From assembly GCF_000338295.1 (NCBI RefSeq), contig NZ_ANMO01000154.1, positions 1 through 64,000 on the forward strand: a stretch of DNA of 64,000 nucleotides, written 5' to 3'. Position 1 is the first letter of the stretch, and each line of letters opens with the position of its first letter. Below the pieces are notes generated by a model. That model had not been told where the DNA came from. It made no database searches and worked only from the letters and a program-made list of their open reading frames with translations. This stretch comes from Rhodopirellula europaea 6C (GTDB lineage: Bacteria > Planctomycetota > Planctomycetia > Pirellulales > Pirellulaceae). Below are positions 36,661 to 46,908 of the stretch, one piece after another. A program made the position numbers and the translations under genes.

Positions 36661-37443
36661 ATGAATGATTCCACCCTTGATCCTCCTGGTTCCATCGTTG
36701 TGATAGGCACCACGGAGTTGGGGATTGAAGCGGCTTTGTATGGTCGTTTCCTCGGGTACGATGTGACTTTGGTCGGCGGCGCGGATGCGTGGGCCGACCG
36801 TCCCAATGCTGACGATTTGGTTCGGCGAATTGGACCGACCTTCCGCGGCGATTGGTTTGACCGGCATTGGTTGGACGGCCGTGAATTGTCGGAATGTTGG
36901 GACCTCGCGTCGCCCATGCTGCCCGATCGCAGTTTGTCTTCTTTGGCATTCAACGCGATCGCGGCGCAACGCGGTGACGAGATTCCCGCGGCATTGCCCG
37001 TGACCATCAGCGAATGGATCCGAGATGGGTTGCTCGCCGTGACCCGTTCGGACTTGTTGCGAGGTCGTGTGTGGCCAAACGTGGTGGTGACATCGGTCGA
37101 AGCAGTGGACGTTGTTGACGAGCCCGATGAAGAGTCGGAAGCTGACGACGAGCAGGATGGTTCGATCCCGCCTGACTACTTGTTGCAGTATCAGAATGAT
37201 GGTGAAGCGGATGACAACGTACCTGAATCGCAACAGTGCGAATGTGTGATTGTGGCTGGGTTGCCGGAGAGTGCTCGCGGTTTTAGCAAGCCCGCTGCGG
37301 ATGAATATTGGTTTGAGCTGACGGAACCTGAGACCAACAACGCCGAAGAAATGTTGCGGGAAGGCCAACGCCAAATCGCCGCCATCTATTCGCAGTTGAT
37401 GGGGCGTGAAGAGTTGGACTTGTATCGACCGCTTCGGGGTTAG
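36661..37443 (+). CDS. Rossmann-fold protein with acidic insertion, unknown function
   Basis: The ATG at 36661 gives MNDSTLDPPG followed by GSIVVIGTTELGIEAALYGRFLGYDVTLVGG, a single nucleotide-binding beta-alpha-beta unit with TTELGIE in place of the usual GxGxxG. The middle (about residues 150-200) is strongly acidic (DEPDEESEADDEQD). CECVIVAGLPESARGF near the end resembles the second strand of FAD-disulphide reductase-like proteins. There are no catalytic cysteines. It may be a degenerate flavoprotein. It lies 117 bases after the second methyltransferase on the same strand and may or may not belong to that transcript. Confidence 0.62.
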   Translation: MNDSTLDPPGSIVVIGTTELGIEAALYGRFLGYDVTLVGGADAWADRPNADDLVRRIGPTFRGDWFDRHWLDGRELSECWDLASPMLPDRSLSSLAFNAIAAQRGDEIPAALPVTISEWIRDGLLAVTRSDLLRGRVWPNVVVTSVEAVDVVDEPDEESEADDEQDGSIPPDYLLQYQNDGEADDNVPESQQCECVIVAGLPESARGFSKPAADEYWFELTEPETNNAEEMLREGQRQIAAIYSQLMGREELDLYRPLRG

Positions 37444-37475
37444 TTGGCTTTCCTCGAAGACGCTCGTGTTTCGCT

Positions 37476-37495
37476 GGGTTGCAGTGATGCAGCCC
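37476..37495. terminator. Short hairpin between convergent genes
   Basis: gggttgca and tgcagccc pair over 8 bp with one G-T pair around a 4-base loop, between two convergent genes. No T-run is adjacent, so termination is only suggested by position. Confidence 0.3.
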
Positions 37496-37531
37496 ATGCG
37501 AATCGTGGAGGGGCCTTGCTGACGCGGCGGG

Positions 37532-39367
37532 TTACGAAGTGGAAAGATCCTGCTCGGGTTGTGTTTCGGCGGGGGCTTTCAAGTCGATCACCGGGCTGCC
37601 CCACTGGACTTCCATCGGCTCACTGCAGGAATTGCAATTGGTCGTTGTGCCCATCATGGTGTCGTCGATCACCTGAGGCGTGTCGCAGTGGGGACAGGTG
37701 ACTCGGATCATCCCGCTTGGTTCGGTCATCGCATCGAGTTGCGCGTCCGTCAAATCTGGGATCTCAATGTCGGATGGCTCGAGTGTTGTCAGTAGTTCTC
37801 GCGTGATTTCGGTTGAACCCGCAATGCGGTTGGCGAGCCGCCGAACGCTGCGTTCAAACGAGTTGCGTGACGTCCGGCCGTTGCCGAAGTGTCGGTCGCG
37901 ATTGAAGTAAAGATGCGTGAAGCCTCGCAACAGTCGTCGTCGGCTTTCGGTTGGAATGACGTACTGAGCTTTCGCGGCGATCAGTTCAAAGATCCGGCAC
38001 AGGGCCTCGGGATCGTAGTCGTCAAAGTGCATCGTTGTGCCAACCCGAGAACTCAGGCCCGGGTTGCTGCGGATCATCTTGGTCATTTCTTTCGGGTAGC
38101 CGGCCAAGATCACAACCAATCGATCGCGTTGATCTTCCATGCGTTTCAGCAGCGTTTGGATCGCTTCGCGACCGTATTGGTCTTGGCCGCTTTCATCGAT
38201 CAACGTGTAGGCTTCGTCGATGAAGAGAACCCCATCGAGGGCTTCGTCAATCTTGGCGTTCGTCTTGGGGCCGGTTTGGCCGGCGTACTCGGCGACGAGG
38301 CCACTTCGGTCAGTTTCGACCAAGTGGCCTTTTTCGAGCACGCCCAGTCCTCCGTAGATCTCGGCGATGATTCGCGCGACCGTGGTTTTGCCTGTTCCCG
38401 GGTTTCCGACGAAAGCCATGTGCAGGCTGGGTTTGGTCGTCGGCAGGCCTTCTTTGGCGCGGTGTCGTTCCATCGCCAGGAAGTTCGCGAGCGTTTGGAT
38501 TTGATTCTTGATCGCATCCAATCCGATCAAGCGATCCAGTTTTGCTCGCGCTTCGGCCAAGCGTTCTTCCGGCGTGCGATCGTCTTGTTCGGCGGTTTCT
38601 TTGGCGGGCGTTTTGGCTGGTTCGGTGGATGCGGGTGATCCGCCGCCGGCGCGGGTGGGCGTGGGCTTGTTTGCGGCGTCGTGGCCGGTTCCTTCACGCA
38701 GCCGCTTGGCTTCCGAACGCAACCAAGAAATCGCTTCGCGTGCGTTGTCCAGGTCGGCTTGATGATCCACGGTCGGTGAATCAGATGGCAAGGTCGGCGC
38801 TGTGACGCTGGTTGGTGACTTCGCGACCTGCTTGGCGTTTTCTAGCCCGTCGAGCATCGATTGCAAACGCGAGCGTTCGAGGCTGCTGTCATCGCCGTCG
38901 ACCATCGCGATCAAATGGGCCATCCGAGTGGCGGCCGTGATGACTTCGCCCCATCGATCGCGAAGCGATGGCAGTTCCAGGAATGGGCGGGTGACTTCGT
39001 ACCAAGAGAAGCCTTCGGCGGTGGTGATCAGCCAGTCGATCGCTTCGTGCAGTTTGCTGCCTTGGACGGTTTCGCCCCAGACATGTTCCAGAAGGATGCG
39101 GCCGAGTTGTCGTTGTTCCAGATTTCGAGCGCTGCTGGCGGGCACCATCGTGGCGAAAACCTTCATCACGAATCCTTCGTGCAGGTCGGCCATCTGTTGT
39201 GGCATGTCGCGTTTCTCGACGGAGGCGGAAGCGTCCTGTCCCGCCAGCCAACCGTAGCTGCCTTCGGCGATTTCACCCGATTCGACGAACAGATTCAGCG
39301 TTTGCTGAAGGGCTTCGCGATACAGCCGAATGGATTGCAGGATCGCGTCGTCGCTGGGGGAACTCAT
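37532..39367 (-). CDS. CbbX/SpoVK-like AAA+ ATPase with C-terminal zinc ribbon
   Basis: This cytosolic AAA+ protein resembles CbbX/SpoVK ATPases, which remodel partner proteins. Residues 1-175 are a helix-rich domain without a match. A disordered Ala/Pro/Thr segment spans 185-265. The ATPase has Walker A GNPGTGKT (321-328), a pore-loop-like YAGQTGPKT, Walker B LFIDEAYTL (381-389) and an arginine-finger region RVGTTMHFDDYD. The last 55 residues hold a zinc ribbon with Cys558, Cys561, Cys578 and Cys581. That ending is unusual for this family and may recruit a nucleic acid or protein partner. It is divergent from gyrA across 198 bases. Confidence 0.85.
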   Translation of the reverse strand: MSSPSDDAILQSIRLYREALQQTLNLFVESGEIAEGSYGWLAGQDASASVEKRDMPQQMADLHEGFVMKVFATMVPASSARNLEQRQLGRILLEHVWGETVQGSKLHEAIDWLITTAEGFSWYEVTRPFLELPSLRDRWGEVITAATRMAHLIAMVDGDDSSLERSRLQSMLDGLENAKQVAKSPTSVTAPTLPSDSPTVDHQADLDNAREAISWLRSEAKRLREGTGHDAANKPTPTRAGGGSPASTEPAKTPAKETAEQDDRTPEERLAEARAKLDRLIGLDAIKNQIQTLANFLAMERHRAKEGLPTTKPSLHMAFVGNPGTGKTTVARIIAEIYGGLGVLEKGHLVETDRSGLVAEYAGQTGPKTNAKIDEALDGVLFIDEAYTLIDESGQDQYGREAIQTLLKRMEDQRDRLVVILAGYPKEMTKMIRSNPGLSSRVGTTMHFDDYDPEALCRIFELIAAKAQYVIPTESRRRLLRGFTHLYFNRDRHFGNGRTSRNSFERSVRRLANRIAGSTEITRELLTTLEPSDIEIPDLTDAQLDAMTEPSGMIRVTCPHCDTPQVIDDTMMGTTTNCNSCSEPMEVQWGSPVIDLKAPAETQPEQDLSTS

Positions 39368-39565
39368 GGCTGGAATCCGAAGGGGACAAGGGCATCAAAA
39401 AGACCGTCGTAAGTATTTGGAAAACAATGGCTTGCGTCAATGTTCAGAAAGCCTCGCGGCGTTGTGAAAAACGCGTGAACGAGGTAAAATGGGCATTCCA
39501 ATTTTGGGCCTTCGGATCATGGATCCGTCCTGGCCCGCTTCCCCCGTGATAAACGAGCAAATCCC

Positions 39566-42502
39566 TTGGCTGAAGACGGCGAAAATCAGGAACCAGGCGA
39601 CGAAAACGCGGGCGAAGTGAACGGATCCACCGGGGATAACAACGGCCAAGAAAACACGGAAGCAGGTGCTGGCGGCGGGGCGCAGGTTCCGCCCGGTGCC
39701 GGCAATCCTCCCGGCGGTGCAGAACCACCATCGGGCGGTGGTCCTGAAGGCGGTTCGGGCAATCCCGATCCCCACGGAGGCCACGGCGCTCTTCGGATGG
39801 TGGATCTTCCGATCGAAGACGAGCTTCGTGAGAGCTATCTGACGTACGCGATGAGCGTGATCGTCAGCCGCGCTTTGCCCGATGTGCGTGACGGATTGAA
39901 ACCGTCGCAGCGTCGGATCTTGGTGGCGATGAACGACCTGAACCTCGGCCCAGGCAGCAAGCGGGTCAAATGCGCCAAGATTTCCGGTGACACCTCGGGT
40001 AACTATCACCCTCACGGTGAAAGTGTGATTTATCCGACGCTCGTTCGGATGGCCCAAGAGTGGAACATGCGATGCTTGTTGATCGACAAGCAGGGGAACT
40101 TCGGTAGCGTCGCGGGTTTGCCTCCGGCTGCGATGCGATACACGGAAGCTCGCATGGGTGCCGTCGCAGCAGCCATGCTGGACGACCTCAAGCTCGACAC
40201 GGTCGATTACATCCCGACGTACGATGAAGCGAGAACCGAACCAACGGTCTTGCCCAGCAAGTTCCCCAACTTGCTCATCAACGGTTCGGGCGGTATCGCG
40301 GTTGGGATGGCGACCAGCATTCCGCCTCACAACCCAACCGAAGTCTGCGATGCTCTGATCAAGTTGATCGAAGAACCAGACACTTCGATCGATGAGTTGT
40401 GCGAGATCATCCCCGGTCCTGACTTCCCAACCGGCGGTATCATCTGCGGTCGTGCCGGCGTGCGTCGAGGTTACAAAACCGGGCGAAGCACGATGGTGGT
40501 GCGGGCTCGTTGCCAAATCGAAGAGATGAAGGGCAACCGTCATCGCATCGTTGTTACCGAGATTCCATACCAGCAATATCGCGACCGGATCATTGAAAAG
40601 ATCGCGGCGCTCGTGAACGGAGACCGAATCAAAGGGATCTCCGGAATTCGCGATGAAAGCGATTTGAAAGAACCCGTCCGGTTGGTGGTGGAACTGAAGC
40701 GTGGCGAAGATCCTGATGTGATCTTGAACCAGCTGTACCAGTTCTCGCCGCTGCAAGACACGTTCTCGCTGATCTTCTTGGCGCTCGTCGACGGCAAGCC
40801 TCGCGAGTTGACGCTGAAGGAGATGCTGGCCGAGTTCCTGCGTCACCGCGTGACCGTGATTCGTCGCCGAACGCAGTTCTTGTTGGCCCGAGCACGTCGT
40901 CGCAAGCACACCGTCGAAGGTTTGCTGCTGGCACTCGCCAACATCGACGAGATCATTCAAACGATTCGCACCAGCCGCACTCAACCCGAAGCAAAAGAAC
41001 GCTTGATGGGCATCGCGTGCCCCGCATCGATGATGCAGCGGGCGCTTGGCGATGAAGGTTTCAAACAGTTCCAACTGGAACGCGGTGAAGCGGATTCCTA
41101 CACGCTGACCAGCGTCCAAACCGACGAAATTCTTCGCATGCGTTTGGGCCAGTTGGTCAACCTGGAGCAAGAAAAACTCTCCGGCGAGCATGCTGAATTG
41201 CTGAAGGAAATCATCGACTACATCGATATTCTCGGCAGCCCAAGTCGCATCAACGGCATCATCAAAGATGACCTCGAAGAGATGAAGCGTCGCTTTGGCG
41301 ACAAACGTCGAACCGAGATCAGCCACGAAGAACTTGGCAACATCGACCTAGAAGATTTGATCACGGAAGAGACGATGGTCGTGTCCATCAGTCACCGTGG
41401 TTACATCAAACGCACACCGACTAGCGTTTACAACACGCAGCGTCGTGGCGGCAAAGGCATGAAGGGGGCCAAGAGCGACAACGAAGATCCAATCGAACAC
41501 TTGTTCGTCGCCAGCACCCACGCTTACCTGTTGTTCTTCACGACAGCCGGGAAAGTTCGTTGGCAAAAGGTTTATGACATCCCGCAACTCGCTCGTGATG
41601 CCAAAGGCCGCGCCATTGTGAACCTGTTGCAGATGGAAGAAGGCGAGCAGATTGCCGAGTGCTTGGCTGTTCGCGATTTCAACCAGCCCGGTCACACGAT
41701 TGTGATGACAACCAAAAGCGGTCTGGTGAAGAAGACTCCGCTGGAACAATACAGCCGACCGAAGCGAGGTGGCATCATCGCCATCAAACTCCGCGAAGGC
41801 GATGAGTTGGTGGACGCCGCCGTGGTTGGCCCTGGCGATGAGATCATCATGGTCACAGCCGACGGCATGGCGATTCGTTTCCGCGAATCGGATTCTCGTC
41901 CGATGGGACGCAACACTTCCGGCGTGAAGGGGATCTCGTTGGTTGGCGACGACGCCGTTGTGGGAATGGTCGTGACCGACCCCGAAGCGACTCTGCTGAC
42001 GGTTTGCAAAAACGGTTACGGAAAACGAACACCGTTCGGACCCAACTTGGCCGATGTTTCTGAAACCGACTCGGAAGAATTCAGCGAAGGCGGAGACGAC
42101 GAAGCGGCAGCTGCCAGCGGTTCGGCTCGCTACCGCACGCAGAAGCGTGGTGGCAAAGGATTGCGAGACATCAAGACCAGCAAGCGGAACGGCAAGGTGA
42201 TCGGAATCGCTCGCGTCAATGATGATGACGAGCTGTTCCTGATGACCGCAAAAGGCAAGCTGCAACGAATCAGTGCTGGCGACATCAACGTGATCGGTCG
42301 CAACACGCAAGGTGTTCGCATCATGAACGTGGATGACGGTGACGAACTGATCGCGGTCGTTCGCGTGCCAGCTGAAGAGAATGCGGAAGAAGCGGTGGAA
42401 GCGGTGGAAGCCGACGCCACTGCGGTAGCTGAGCCAGTTGCAGAAACCGATGCCAGCCCTGAGGCAGACGCCGGATCCGACTCAGACGTTGCACCAGAAT
42501 GA
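39566..42502 (+). CDS. gyrA: DNA gyrase subunit A
   Basis: GyrA breaks and rejoins DNA during negative supercoiling in an A2B2 complex. The catalytic tyrosine is Tyr192 in RYTEARM. The core reads [20 protein letters not shown], and the C-terminal pinwheel has the GyrA box QRRGGKG near residue 630 and a related QKRGGKG near 857. The 978-residue chain begins at a TTG (39566) and carries a 77-residue Gly/Pro/Glu-rich extension before the conserved core; an ATG at 39797 would remove it. The tail is Ala/Glu-rich. Quinolone-region Ser153 matches E. coli Ser83, but Pro157 replaces Asp87. No intein is present. Confidence 0.95.
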   Translation: MAEDGENQEPGDENAGEVNGSTGDNNGQENTEAGAGGGAQVPPGAGNPPGGAEPPSGGGPEGGSGNPDPHGGHGALRMVDLPIEDELRESYLTYAMSVIVSRALPDVRDGLKPSQRRILVAMNDLNLGPGSKRVKCAKISGDTSGNYHPHGESVIYPTLVRMAQEWNMRCLLIDKQGNFGSVAGLPPAAMRYTEARMGAVAAAMLDDLKLDTVDYIPTYDEARTEPTVLPSKFPNLLINGSGGIAVGMATSIPPHNPTEVCDALIKLIEEPDTSIDELCEIIPGPDFPTGGIICGRAGVRRGYKTGRSTMVVRARCQIEEMKGNRHRIVVTEIPYQQYRDRIIEKIAALVNGDRIKGISGIRDESDLKEPVRLVVELKRGEDPDVILNQLYQFSPLQDTFSLIFLALVDGKPRELTLKEMLAEFLRHRVTVIRRRTQFLLARARRRKHTVEGLLLALANIDEIIQTIRTSRTQPEAKERLMGIACPASMMQRALGDEGFKQFQLERGEADSYTLTSVQTDEILRMRLGQLVNLEQEKLSGEHAELLKEIIDYIDILGSPSRINGIIKDDLEEMKRRFGDKRRTEISHEELGNIDLEDLITEETMVVSISHRGYIKRTPTSVYNTQRRGGKGMKGAKSDNEDPIEHLFVASTHAYLLFFTTAGKVRWQKVYDIPQLARDAKGRAIVNLLQMEEGEQIAECLAVRDFNQPGHTIVMTTKSGLVKKTPLEQYSRPKRGGIIAIKLREGDELVDAAVVGPGDEIIMVTADGMAIRFRESDSRPMGRNTSGVKGISLVGDDAVVGMVVTDPEATLLTVCKNGYGKRTPFGPNLADVSETDSEEFSEGGDDEAAAASGSARYRTQKRGGKGLRDIKTSKRNGKVIGIARVNDDDELFLMTAKGKLQRISAGDINVIGRNTQGVRIMNVDDGDELIAVVRVPAEENAEEAVEAVEADATAVAEPVAETDASPEADAGSDSDVAPE

Positions 42503-42507
42503 GGTCG

Positions 42508-42561
42508 GTCAGGTCTCGCCTGACAGTTTCTAACTCGAAATGTGGCGGACTTCCGAGTCCG
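42508..42561. terminator. Two short hairpins between convergent gyrA and acyP
   Basis: gtcagg-tctcg-cctgac (42508-42524) and cggact-tccg-agtccg (42546-42561) each form 6-bp stems with small loops. They lie in the 105-base gap between two convergent genes and could act as bidirectional terminators. Neither is followed by a strong T-run. Confidence 0.4.
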
Positions 42562-42607
42562 TCTTATGTTGTTGTCGCCAAACCCAAAAGCTTGTGCGGC
42601 GGACGCA

Positions 42608-42892
42608 CTAATACCGGATCGAGAATTTTTCTCGGTCCGGCAGTGGCTCTCTTTCGTCGATCAACGTTTCATTGATCTTTCTTTCCATTGAGCTGCCAAT
42701 TCGTCGAAGCAGTTCGTTGAGGTCGTTTGTTGGCCCTTGCACGTCCAGAAGGACGTCTCCATCGGGCTCGTTGCGCACGAAGCCCTTTACGTTCAGGCCA
42801 CGGCCTTGGTGGATCGCGTTGGCTCGGAATCCCACTCCCTGCACGTCACCGCGATAACGGACGACCTTCCTGGTTTGTTTGACAGCATTCAT
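42608..42892 (-). CDS. acyP: Acylphosphatase
   Basis: This small cytosolic enzyme hydrolyses carboxyl-phosphate bonds of acyl phosphates. The ATG at 42892 gives a 94-residue protein, the normal size; a longer frame to 43060 overlaps the divergent gene and is rejected. The catalytic Arg23 lies in the phosphate loop GVGFR and the water-positioning Asn41 in VRNEPDG, following the usual YRGDVQGVGFR pattern. It is divergent from the alkaline-phosphatase-like gene over about 60 bases. Confidence 0.92.
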   Translation of the reverse strand: MNAVKQTRKVVRYRGDVQGVGFRANAIHQGRGLNVKGFVRNEPDGDVLLDVQGPTNDLNELLRRIGSSMERKINETLIDEREPLPDREKFSIRY

Positions 42893-42953
42893 TGGATTAT
42901 GGTGACGGCCACTTTCAATTTCGACAATGCAGATCACACCACACGGTCGGTAT

Positions 42954-43946
42954 ATGAGTTGGTTTCGTTTGAATTCGGTTGGCGTTGCTTGGGTCTGTTT
43001 GGCATCAACGTTTGTGTCGACTGCATACGCAGGCGAACCCAAGGTGTTGACGATTGGCATTGATGGTTTGAGACGTGACGCATTTGTCGCCGCGAAAACA
43101 CCTCACATGGATTCGCTTTCCGCGAATGGCACGTTGTGTTTGGAAACTCGAGTGACGTCCGATGATGTTACGGATAGTGACACAGTCAGTGGACCGGGCT
43201 GGACCACTTTTCTAACGGGGGTTTGGGCGGATCGGCATGGCGTGCTCGACAACTCGTTCAACGGCCGCGATGCAAAAGCCGCGCCGCACGGATTCACGCT
43301 GGCAAAGCAAGTCAAACCGAACCTGAAAACCGCGTCGTATCTGTGTTGGACACCCTTGAGCACCCACGTGACAACGGACGCCGATATCGATGTTGTTGTC
43401 ACACCTGGCAAGAATGCCACAGCCTCAACCGTTTGGAAAGCGGCGGATCAGTCGTTGGCTTGGTCGGCGATCCCAGTCCTGCAAAACGATGACATGGACT
43501 GGACGTTTATCTACTTTGGCTCAACCGACGAAACCGGTCACTCGTACGGGTTTCATCCCAGCGTGCCACCATACGTCGCGGCGATTGAGAACGTTGATCG
43601 AATGGTGGGTGAGTTGATCGCTGCGGTCAAACAACGCAAGACATATGCCGATGAAGATTGGCTGGTTCTCATCAGCACCGATCATGGTGGCGAAGGAACC
43701 GGCCACGGCGGAGGCCGTGAAAATCCGAACGTCTTCACCGCGCCGATGATCGTCAGTGGGGATGCTGCGATGAAAAGTGACGGAATCGAACGGGCCGAAG
43801 GAACCGCACCGCCAGCGACGGTGGATTTGGTCACCGTCGCGTTGACTCATCTTCAGATCCCAATCAATCCGAAGTGGCAACTGGCCGGCAGTGCGGAAGG
43901 TTGGTTAGAGACAACGCCCACGACTGCCGAAGCCAAATCCGAATGA
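42954..43946 (+). CDS. Secreted alkaline-phosphatase-superfamily phosphodiesterase
   Basis: The protein has the fold of type I phosphodiesterases and nucleotide pyrophosphatases. A signal peptide of about 25 residues ends near TAYAGEP. Metal-site residues follow: IGIDGLRRD near the start, the nucleophile threonine in GPGWTTFLTG, STDETGHSYG, and STDHGGEGTGHGG near the end. Length 330 is short for the family but all ligand regions are present. The start could be 42927 instead of 42954. It is convergent with the PhoD-like gene, separated by four bases. It adds to the exported phosphohydrolase set of this window; substrate unknown. Confidence 0.85.
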   Translation: MSWFRLNSVGVAWVCLASTFVSTAYAGEPKVLTIGIDGLRRDAFVAAKTPHMDSLSANGTLCLETRVTSDDVTDSDTVSGPGWTTFLTGVWADRHGVLDNSFNGRDAKAAPHGFTLAKQVKPNLKTASYLCWTPLSTHVTTDADIDVVVTPGKNATASTVWKAADQSLAWSAIPVLQNDDMDWTFIYFGSTDETGHSYGFHPSVPPYVAAIENVDRMVGELIAAVKQRKTYADEDWLVLISTDHGGEGTGHGGGRENPNVFTAPMIVSGDAAMKSDGIERAEGTAPPATVDLVTVALTHLQIPINPKWQLAGSAEGWLETTPTTAEAKSE

Positions 43947-43950
43947 TGGA

Positions 43951-45813
43951 TCATTCCCGCGGCAAGGAAACGGACTCGGCGTAAGCCAGTTCGCCAGTCC
44001 AGCCGTCGTAGTACTGGAACACGACCTGCGGATGCGGGTAGGCGACCAAGCGTTTGTCGCCTTGTTTGACCGGCATATTGAATACGTTGTTGACCTGCAC
44101 CACACAAAAATGCGGGTACAGCCGTTCCAAGCGGGGCAGGTCGGCCAGCACATAACTGCTCCATCGGATGTCGCACTCTCGCGGCCCAAACTGAAACCGT
44201 CCCGTCGCAGGGCGGTCGCTTTCGTCGAGTTCCGGTACGTGATTGACGCTGTTGTGAGGCCCGCAACAAAATTCCCACACATTGTCAGTCACGCGAATTG
44301 CGAAGCTGTTGTGCAGGTCGCCGGTCATCACAAAGACTTGTTTGTCCATCTCATCCCAGGCATCGATTAGCATTTCTCGTTCGTCGAGAAAGCCGGTCCA
44401 GGCTTCTTCTTTGTTGGCTTCGTCGGCTTCGAAGCCACCCGCACCGCTGTGTGGGATCATCATCGGAACGCTAGAAATGAGAAAAGTGAATTTCGCGTCG
44501 CTGGCTTTCATTTCACGCAGCAGCCAATCGCGTTGATGTTGGCCCAGCATCGAAACACCTGGTTTGTCGCGCTGTGAAACATCGTGCATGTCACGGTCGC
44601 CGCGAGTGTCGAGCAAAAAGAAGTCGCAGTTGGAAACACTGAACTTTCCGTAGCTGCGTTGCCCGATGGAGTAGCTGACTTGGCCGTCCGCTTTGGCGGG
44701 CATGTGAAGCCGAACGGTGTGTTCATCCACCACTTCGACGATGTCATAGACGTACGAATTGGCTTCACCATCGTCGGTGTCGTAGACCATGTCGTTGACG
44801 CCTGCCGTATCGGTTCCCCAGTGGACGTGCAGGTTCAGCATTTCGTTCAGCGGTAACTGTCGAAAGTTGGTTTGGCGATCGACCAACAAGTCGCTGCCGG
44901 CGGTCAACTTCGCAGTCCCAACATGCAAACGTTGCTTGGATTCGAACGGGTTGGCCCAGCCCAGGTAATCGTTCCAGGCGTAAGTTCCAATGTCGCGGAA
45001 GACGGTTCGGCGGTGACGCTTGCCCGCTTCGGAGGCTCCCCAGATGTCATTGACCAATTCGTGGTCATCGAAGGTAAACAGCGAGGGCACATTGCGGTGC
45101 CAAGTCGACAGGGCATGGTTTCGAGTGAGATACAGTTTGTAGTTCTCCCACACGCCGGTCACGGTTGGCATGGTTTGAACAACTTGCGGAAGTTGGTCGA
45201 TGCCTTGTGTCAGTCTCCACGCCTCAGCCGGATACTCTCGAAGTTCTTCGTACAGCCAGTCTCCGTTCATGATGTGGAAATGGACTTTGTCCGCCCAATC
45301 TTGATTGAGGTGTTTGTAGGTGGGGCTGTCGTGGCCGATTCCATGCAGCGGGTTTTGGTTGGCACACGAACCAATTTGAAATCGGAAGTTGAACAGTCCA
45401 TCAGGATTGTGTTCCGATTCGGAGCCTGCCTGATCGGGCAATGTGCGGAACGTTCCCGGTTCACCTTGCGGACGGTCGTTCACATAGACGCGATAGTAGT
45501 ACCGCGTGTCGGGTTGGAGATCGCTGAGCATCACCACGCCCGTGTTGTCGTGTTCAATGCGTGTTCGGCCCGGTTCGCTGACGTGGTCCGACAAATCGCC
45601 CCCATGGTTTCCGGGTGGTCGAGTTCCGTAGTGCACGGTGAATTCGCCCGCGTCCGATGTGCGAGCCCATACGGCGACGCTGGTTGATGACGGCCTGCCA
45701 AGCATGGGGCCGTGAGTCAATCGACTGGGATCACGTTGTGCGTATGTGGTGGACGAAAAAGAGACCAGAGCAACAAGTGCGAGTGCAAATGCGGTCGATG
45801 GGAATCGTGTCAT
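43951..45813 (-). CDS. PhoD-like metallophosphatase, secreted
   Basis: A second PhoD-family enzyme, but with a Sec-type signal (MTRFPSTAFALALVALV, ending TTYAQRD) rather than a Tat one. The N-terminal domain has RLTHGPMLGRPSSTSVAVWARTS, and the core has QIGSCANQNP, HIMNGDWLYEELREYP, TFDDHELVNDIWG, LLDTRGDRD and FVMTGDLHNSFAIR. A large insertion between residues 310 and 400 distinguishes it from the other PhoD. The ATG at 45813 is preferred over 45906, which would overlap the CDF gene. It is last in a minus-strand row with CDF, ZIP and ABC permease genes. Confidence 0.87.
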   Translation of the reverse strand: MTRFPSTAFALALVALVSFSSTTYAQRDPSRLTHGPMLGRPSSTSVAVWARTSDAGEFTVHYGTRPPGNHGGDLSDHVSEPGRTRIEHDNTGVVMLSDLQPDTRYYYRVYVNDRPQGEPGTFRTLPDQAGSESEHNPDGLFNFRFQIGSCANQNPLHGIGHDSPTYKHLNQDWADKVHFHIMNGDWLYEELREYPAEAWRLTQGIDQLPQVVQTMPTVTGVWENYKLYLTRNHALSTWHRNVPSLFTFDDHELVNDIWGASEAGKRHRRTVFRDIGTYAWNDYLGWANPFESKQRLHVGTAKLTAGSDLLVDRQTNFRQLPLNEMLNLHVHWGTDTAGVNDMVYDTDDGEANSYVYDIVEVVDEHTVRLHMPAKADGQVSYSIGQRSYGKFSVSNCDFFLLDTRGDRDMHDVSQRDKPGVSMLGQHQRDWLLREMKASDAKFTFLISSVPMMIPHSGAGGFEADEANKEEAWTGFLDEREMLIDAWDEMDKQVFVMTGDLHNSFAIRVTDNVWEFCCGPHNSVNHVPELDESDRPATGRFQFGPRECDIRWSSYVLADLPRLERLYPHFCVVQVNNVFNMPVKQGDKRLVAYPHPQVVFQYYDGWTGELAYAESVSLPRE

Positions 45814-45889
45814 GGGGCAACGCGTGATGATGGGCAGGGGGAGGATTGGGGTTTCCCAGTGTACCTGCCGAACACGCTGCCAGTGGCTT

Positions 45890-46885
45890 CTACGAACAGC
45901 CCTCATGGATCAGGTTGCCGTCGGAATCGTGACAGTCCGACGTCCCAGCGAATTCAAACTCGAGTGTGGAGTGACGGATGTTGTGTTCGCCGGTGAGGTA
46001 CGACTTGATTTCACGTTTGATTGTTTCCAAATCCTCAAACCGTGTCGGCTGAATCACGACATGAGCTTCCAACGCCCGATGTGATTCGTCCAGTTCCCAA
46101 AGATGGACATGGTGGACACCCGATACGCCATCGATTCCACCGAGGTCGGTCATCATTTCCTCGAAATGGAAGTTTGCGGGGGCTCCTTCCATCAAGATGC
46201 GAGTCGCTTCGGGGAGCATCTGCCAGACTTGGTAGAGGATGTAAGTCGCGATCAACAGCGTTAGAAACGAGTCCACCCAAAGCCAATCCAAATAAATCAC
46301 GGCCGCGGCTCCGATGAGAACGGCAACGCTGCCGGCGGCGTCCACCAAGTTGTGAATGAAGGCGGCTCGGACGTTCAGCGAACCCTTGCTCATCGCCCAC
46401 AGCAAAAATGCGGTGCCAAGGTCGACGACCAATGCGATGGCGGCAGTCACCGCCATCAACCAACCAATGATCGGTTGTGGATCAAAGAAGCGATGGATGG
46501 CTTCGTAAACCAAGTAACAGCCGACGACGGCCAACAGTGTGAGGTTGATGGTGGCTCCAATTAGTTCGGCCCTTCGATAACCAAACGTGTATCTCTGGTT
46601 CGCTTTTTTGCGAGCGATTCGCCGGGCGATGTAGGCGATCAGCAGCGAGTTGGCATCGCTGAAGTTGTGGGCCGCGTCGGACAGCAAGGCCACGCTGCCC
46701 GAGAAGATTCCCGCGATCACTTGGGCAACTGTCAGGAATTGATTCAGCAACACCGACCAGAGCAATCTTGAATCGCTGACCGAGTCGAACTGACCAGCGG
46801 AAGTCAGGCCGTGATGGTGCAAGCTTCCACAGTTTTCGTGGTTCTCAGCCGATTCGCCGGAATGGTTGTGATCGCAACTTCCCAT
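45890..46885 (-). CDS. Cation diffusion facilitator (Zn/Cd/Co exporter)
   Basis: Cation diffusion facilitators export divalent metal in exchange for protons. Six helices are visible, with HNFSDA in helix two and HNLVDA in helix five, the HxxxD pairs that build the zinc site. The first 30 residues are His-rich (CDHNHSGESAENH). A C-terminal metal-regulated cytosolic domain follows (VSGVHHVHLWELDESH, a typical ferredoxin-like pattern). Length 331. The gene lies 23 bases after the ZIP gene on the minus strand and 76 bases before the PhoD-like gene. Its pairing with an importer suggests metal balance rather than simple resistance. Confidence 0.92.
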   Translation of the reverse strand: MGSCDHNHSGESAENHENCGSLHHHGLTSAGQFDSVSDSRLLWSVLLNQFLTVAQVIAGIFSGSVALLSDAAHNFSDANSLLIAYIARRIARKKANQRYTFGYRRAELIGATINLTLLAVVGCYLVYEAIHRFFDPQPIIGWLMAVTAAIALVVDLGTAFLLWAMSKGSLNVRAAFIHNLVDAAGSVAVLIGAAAVIYLDWLWVDSFLTLLIATYILYQVWQMLPEATRILMEGAPANFHFEEMMTDLGGIDGVSGVHHVHLWELDESHRALEAHVVIQPTRFEDLETIKREIKSYLTGEHNIRHSTLEFEFAGTSDCHDSDGNLIHEGCS

Positions 46886-46908
46886 GAGATTGATCCTGGG
46901 TAAGTGGA

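Noticed and set aside
39437-41326. 629-codon open frame antisense to gyrA
   Set aside because: GyrA on the opposite strand has complete family motifs; the antisense frame has no domain and arises from codon bias. The same holds for 41348-42310 minus.
42893-43060. 56-residue N-terminal extension of acylphosphatase
   Set aside because: It overlaps the divergent phosphodiesterase signal peptide and is absent from the family.
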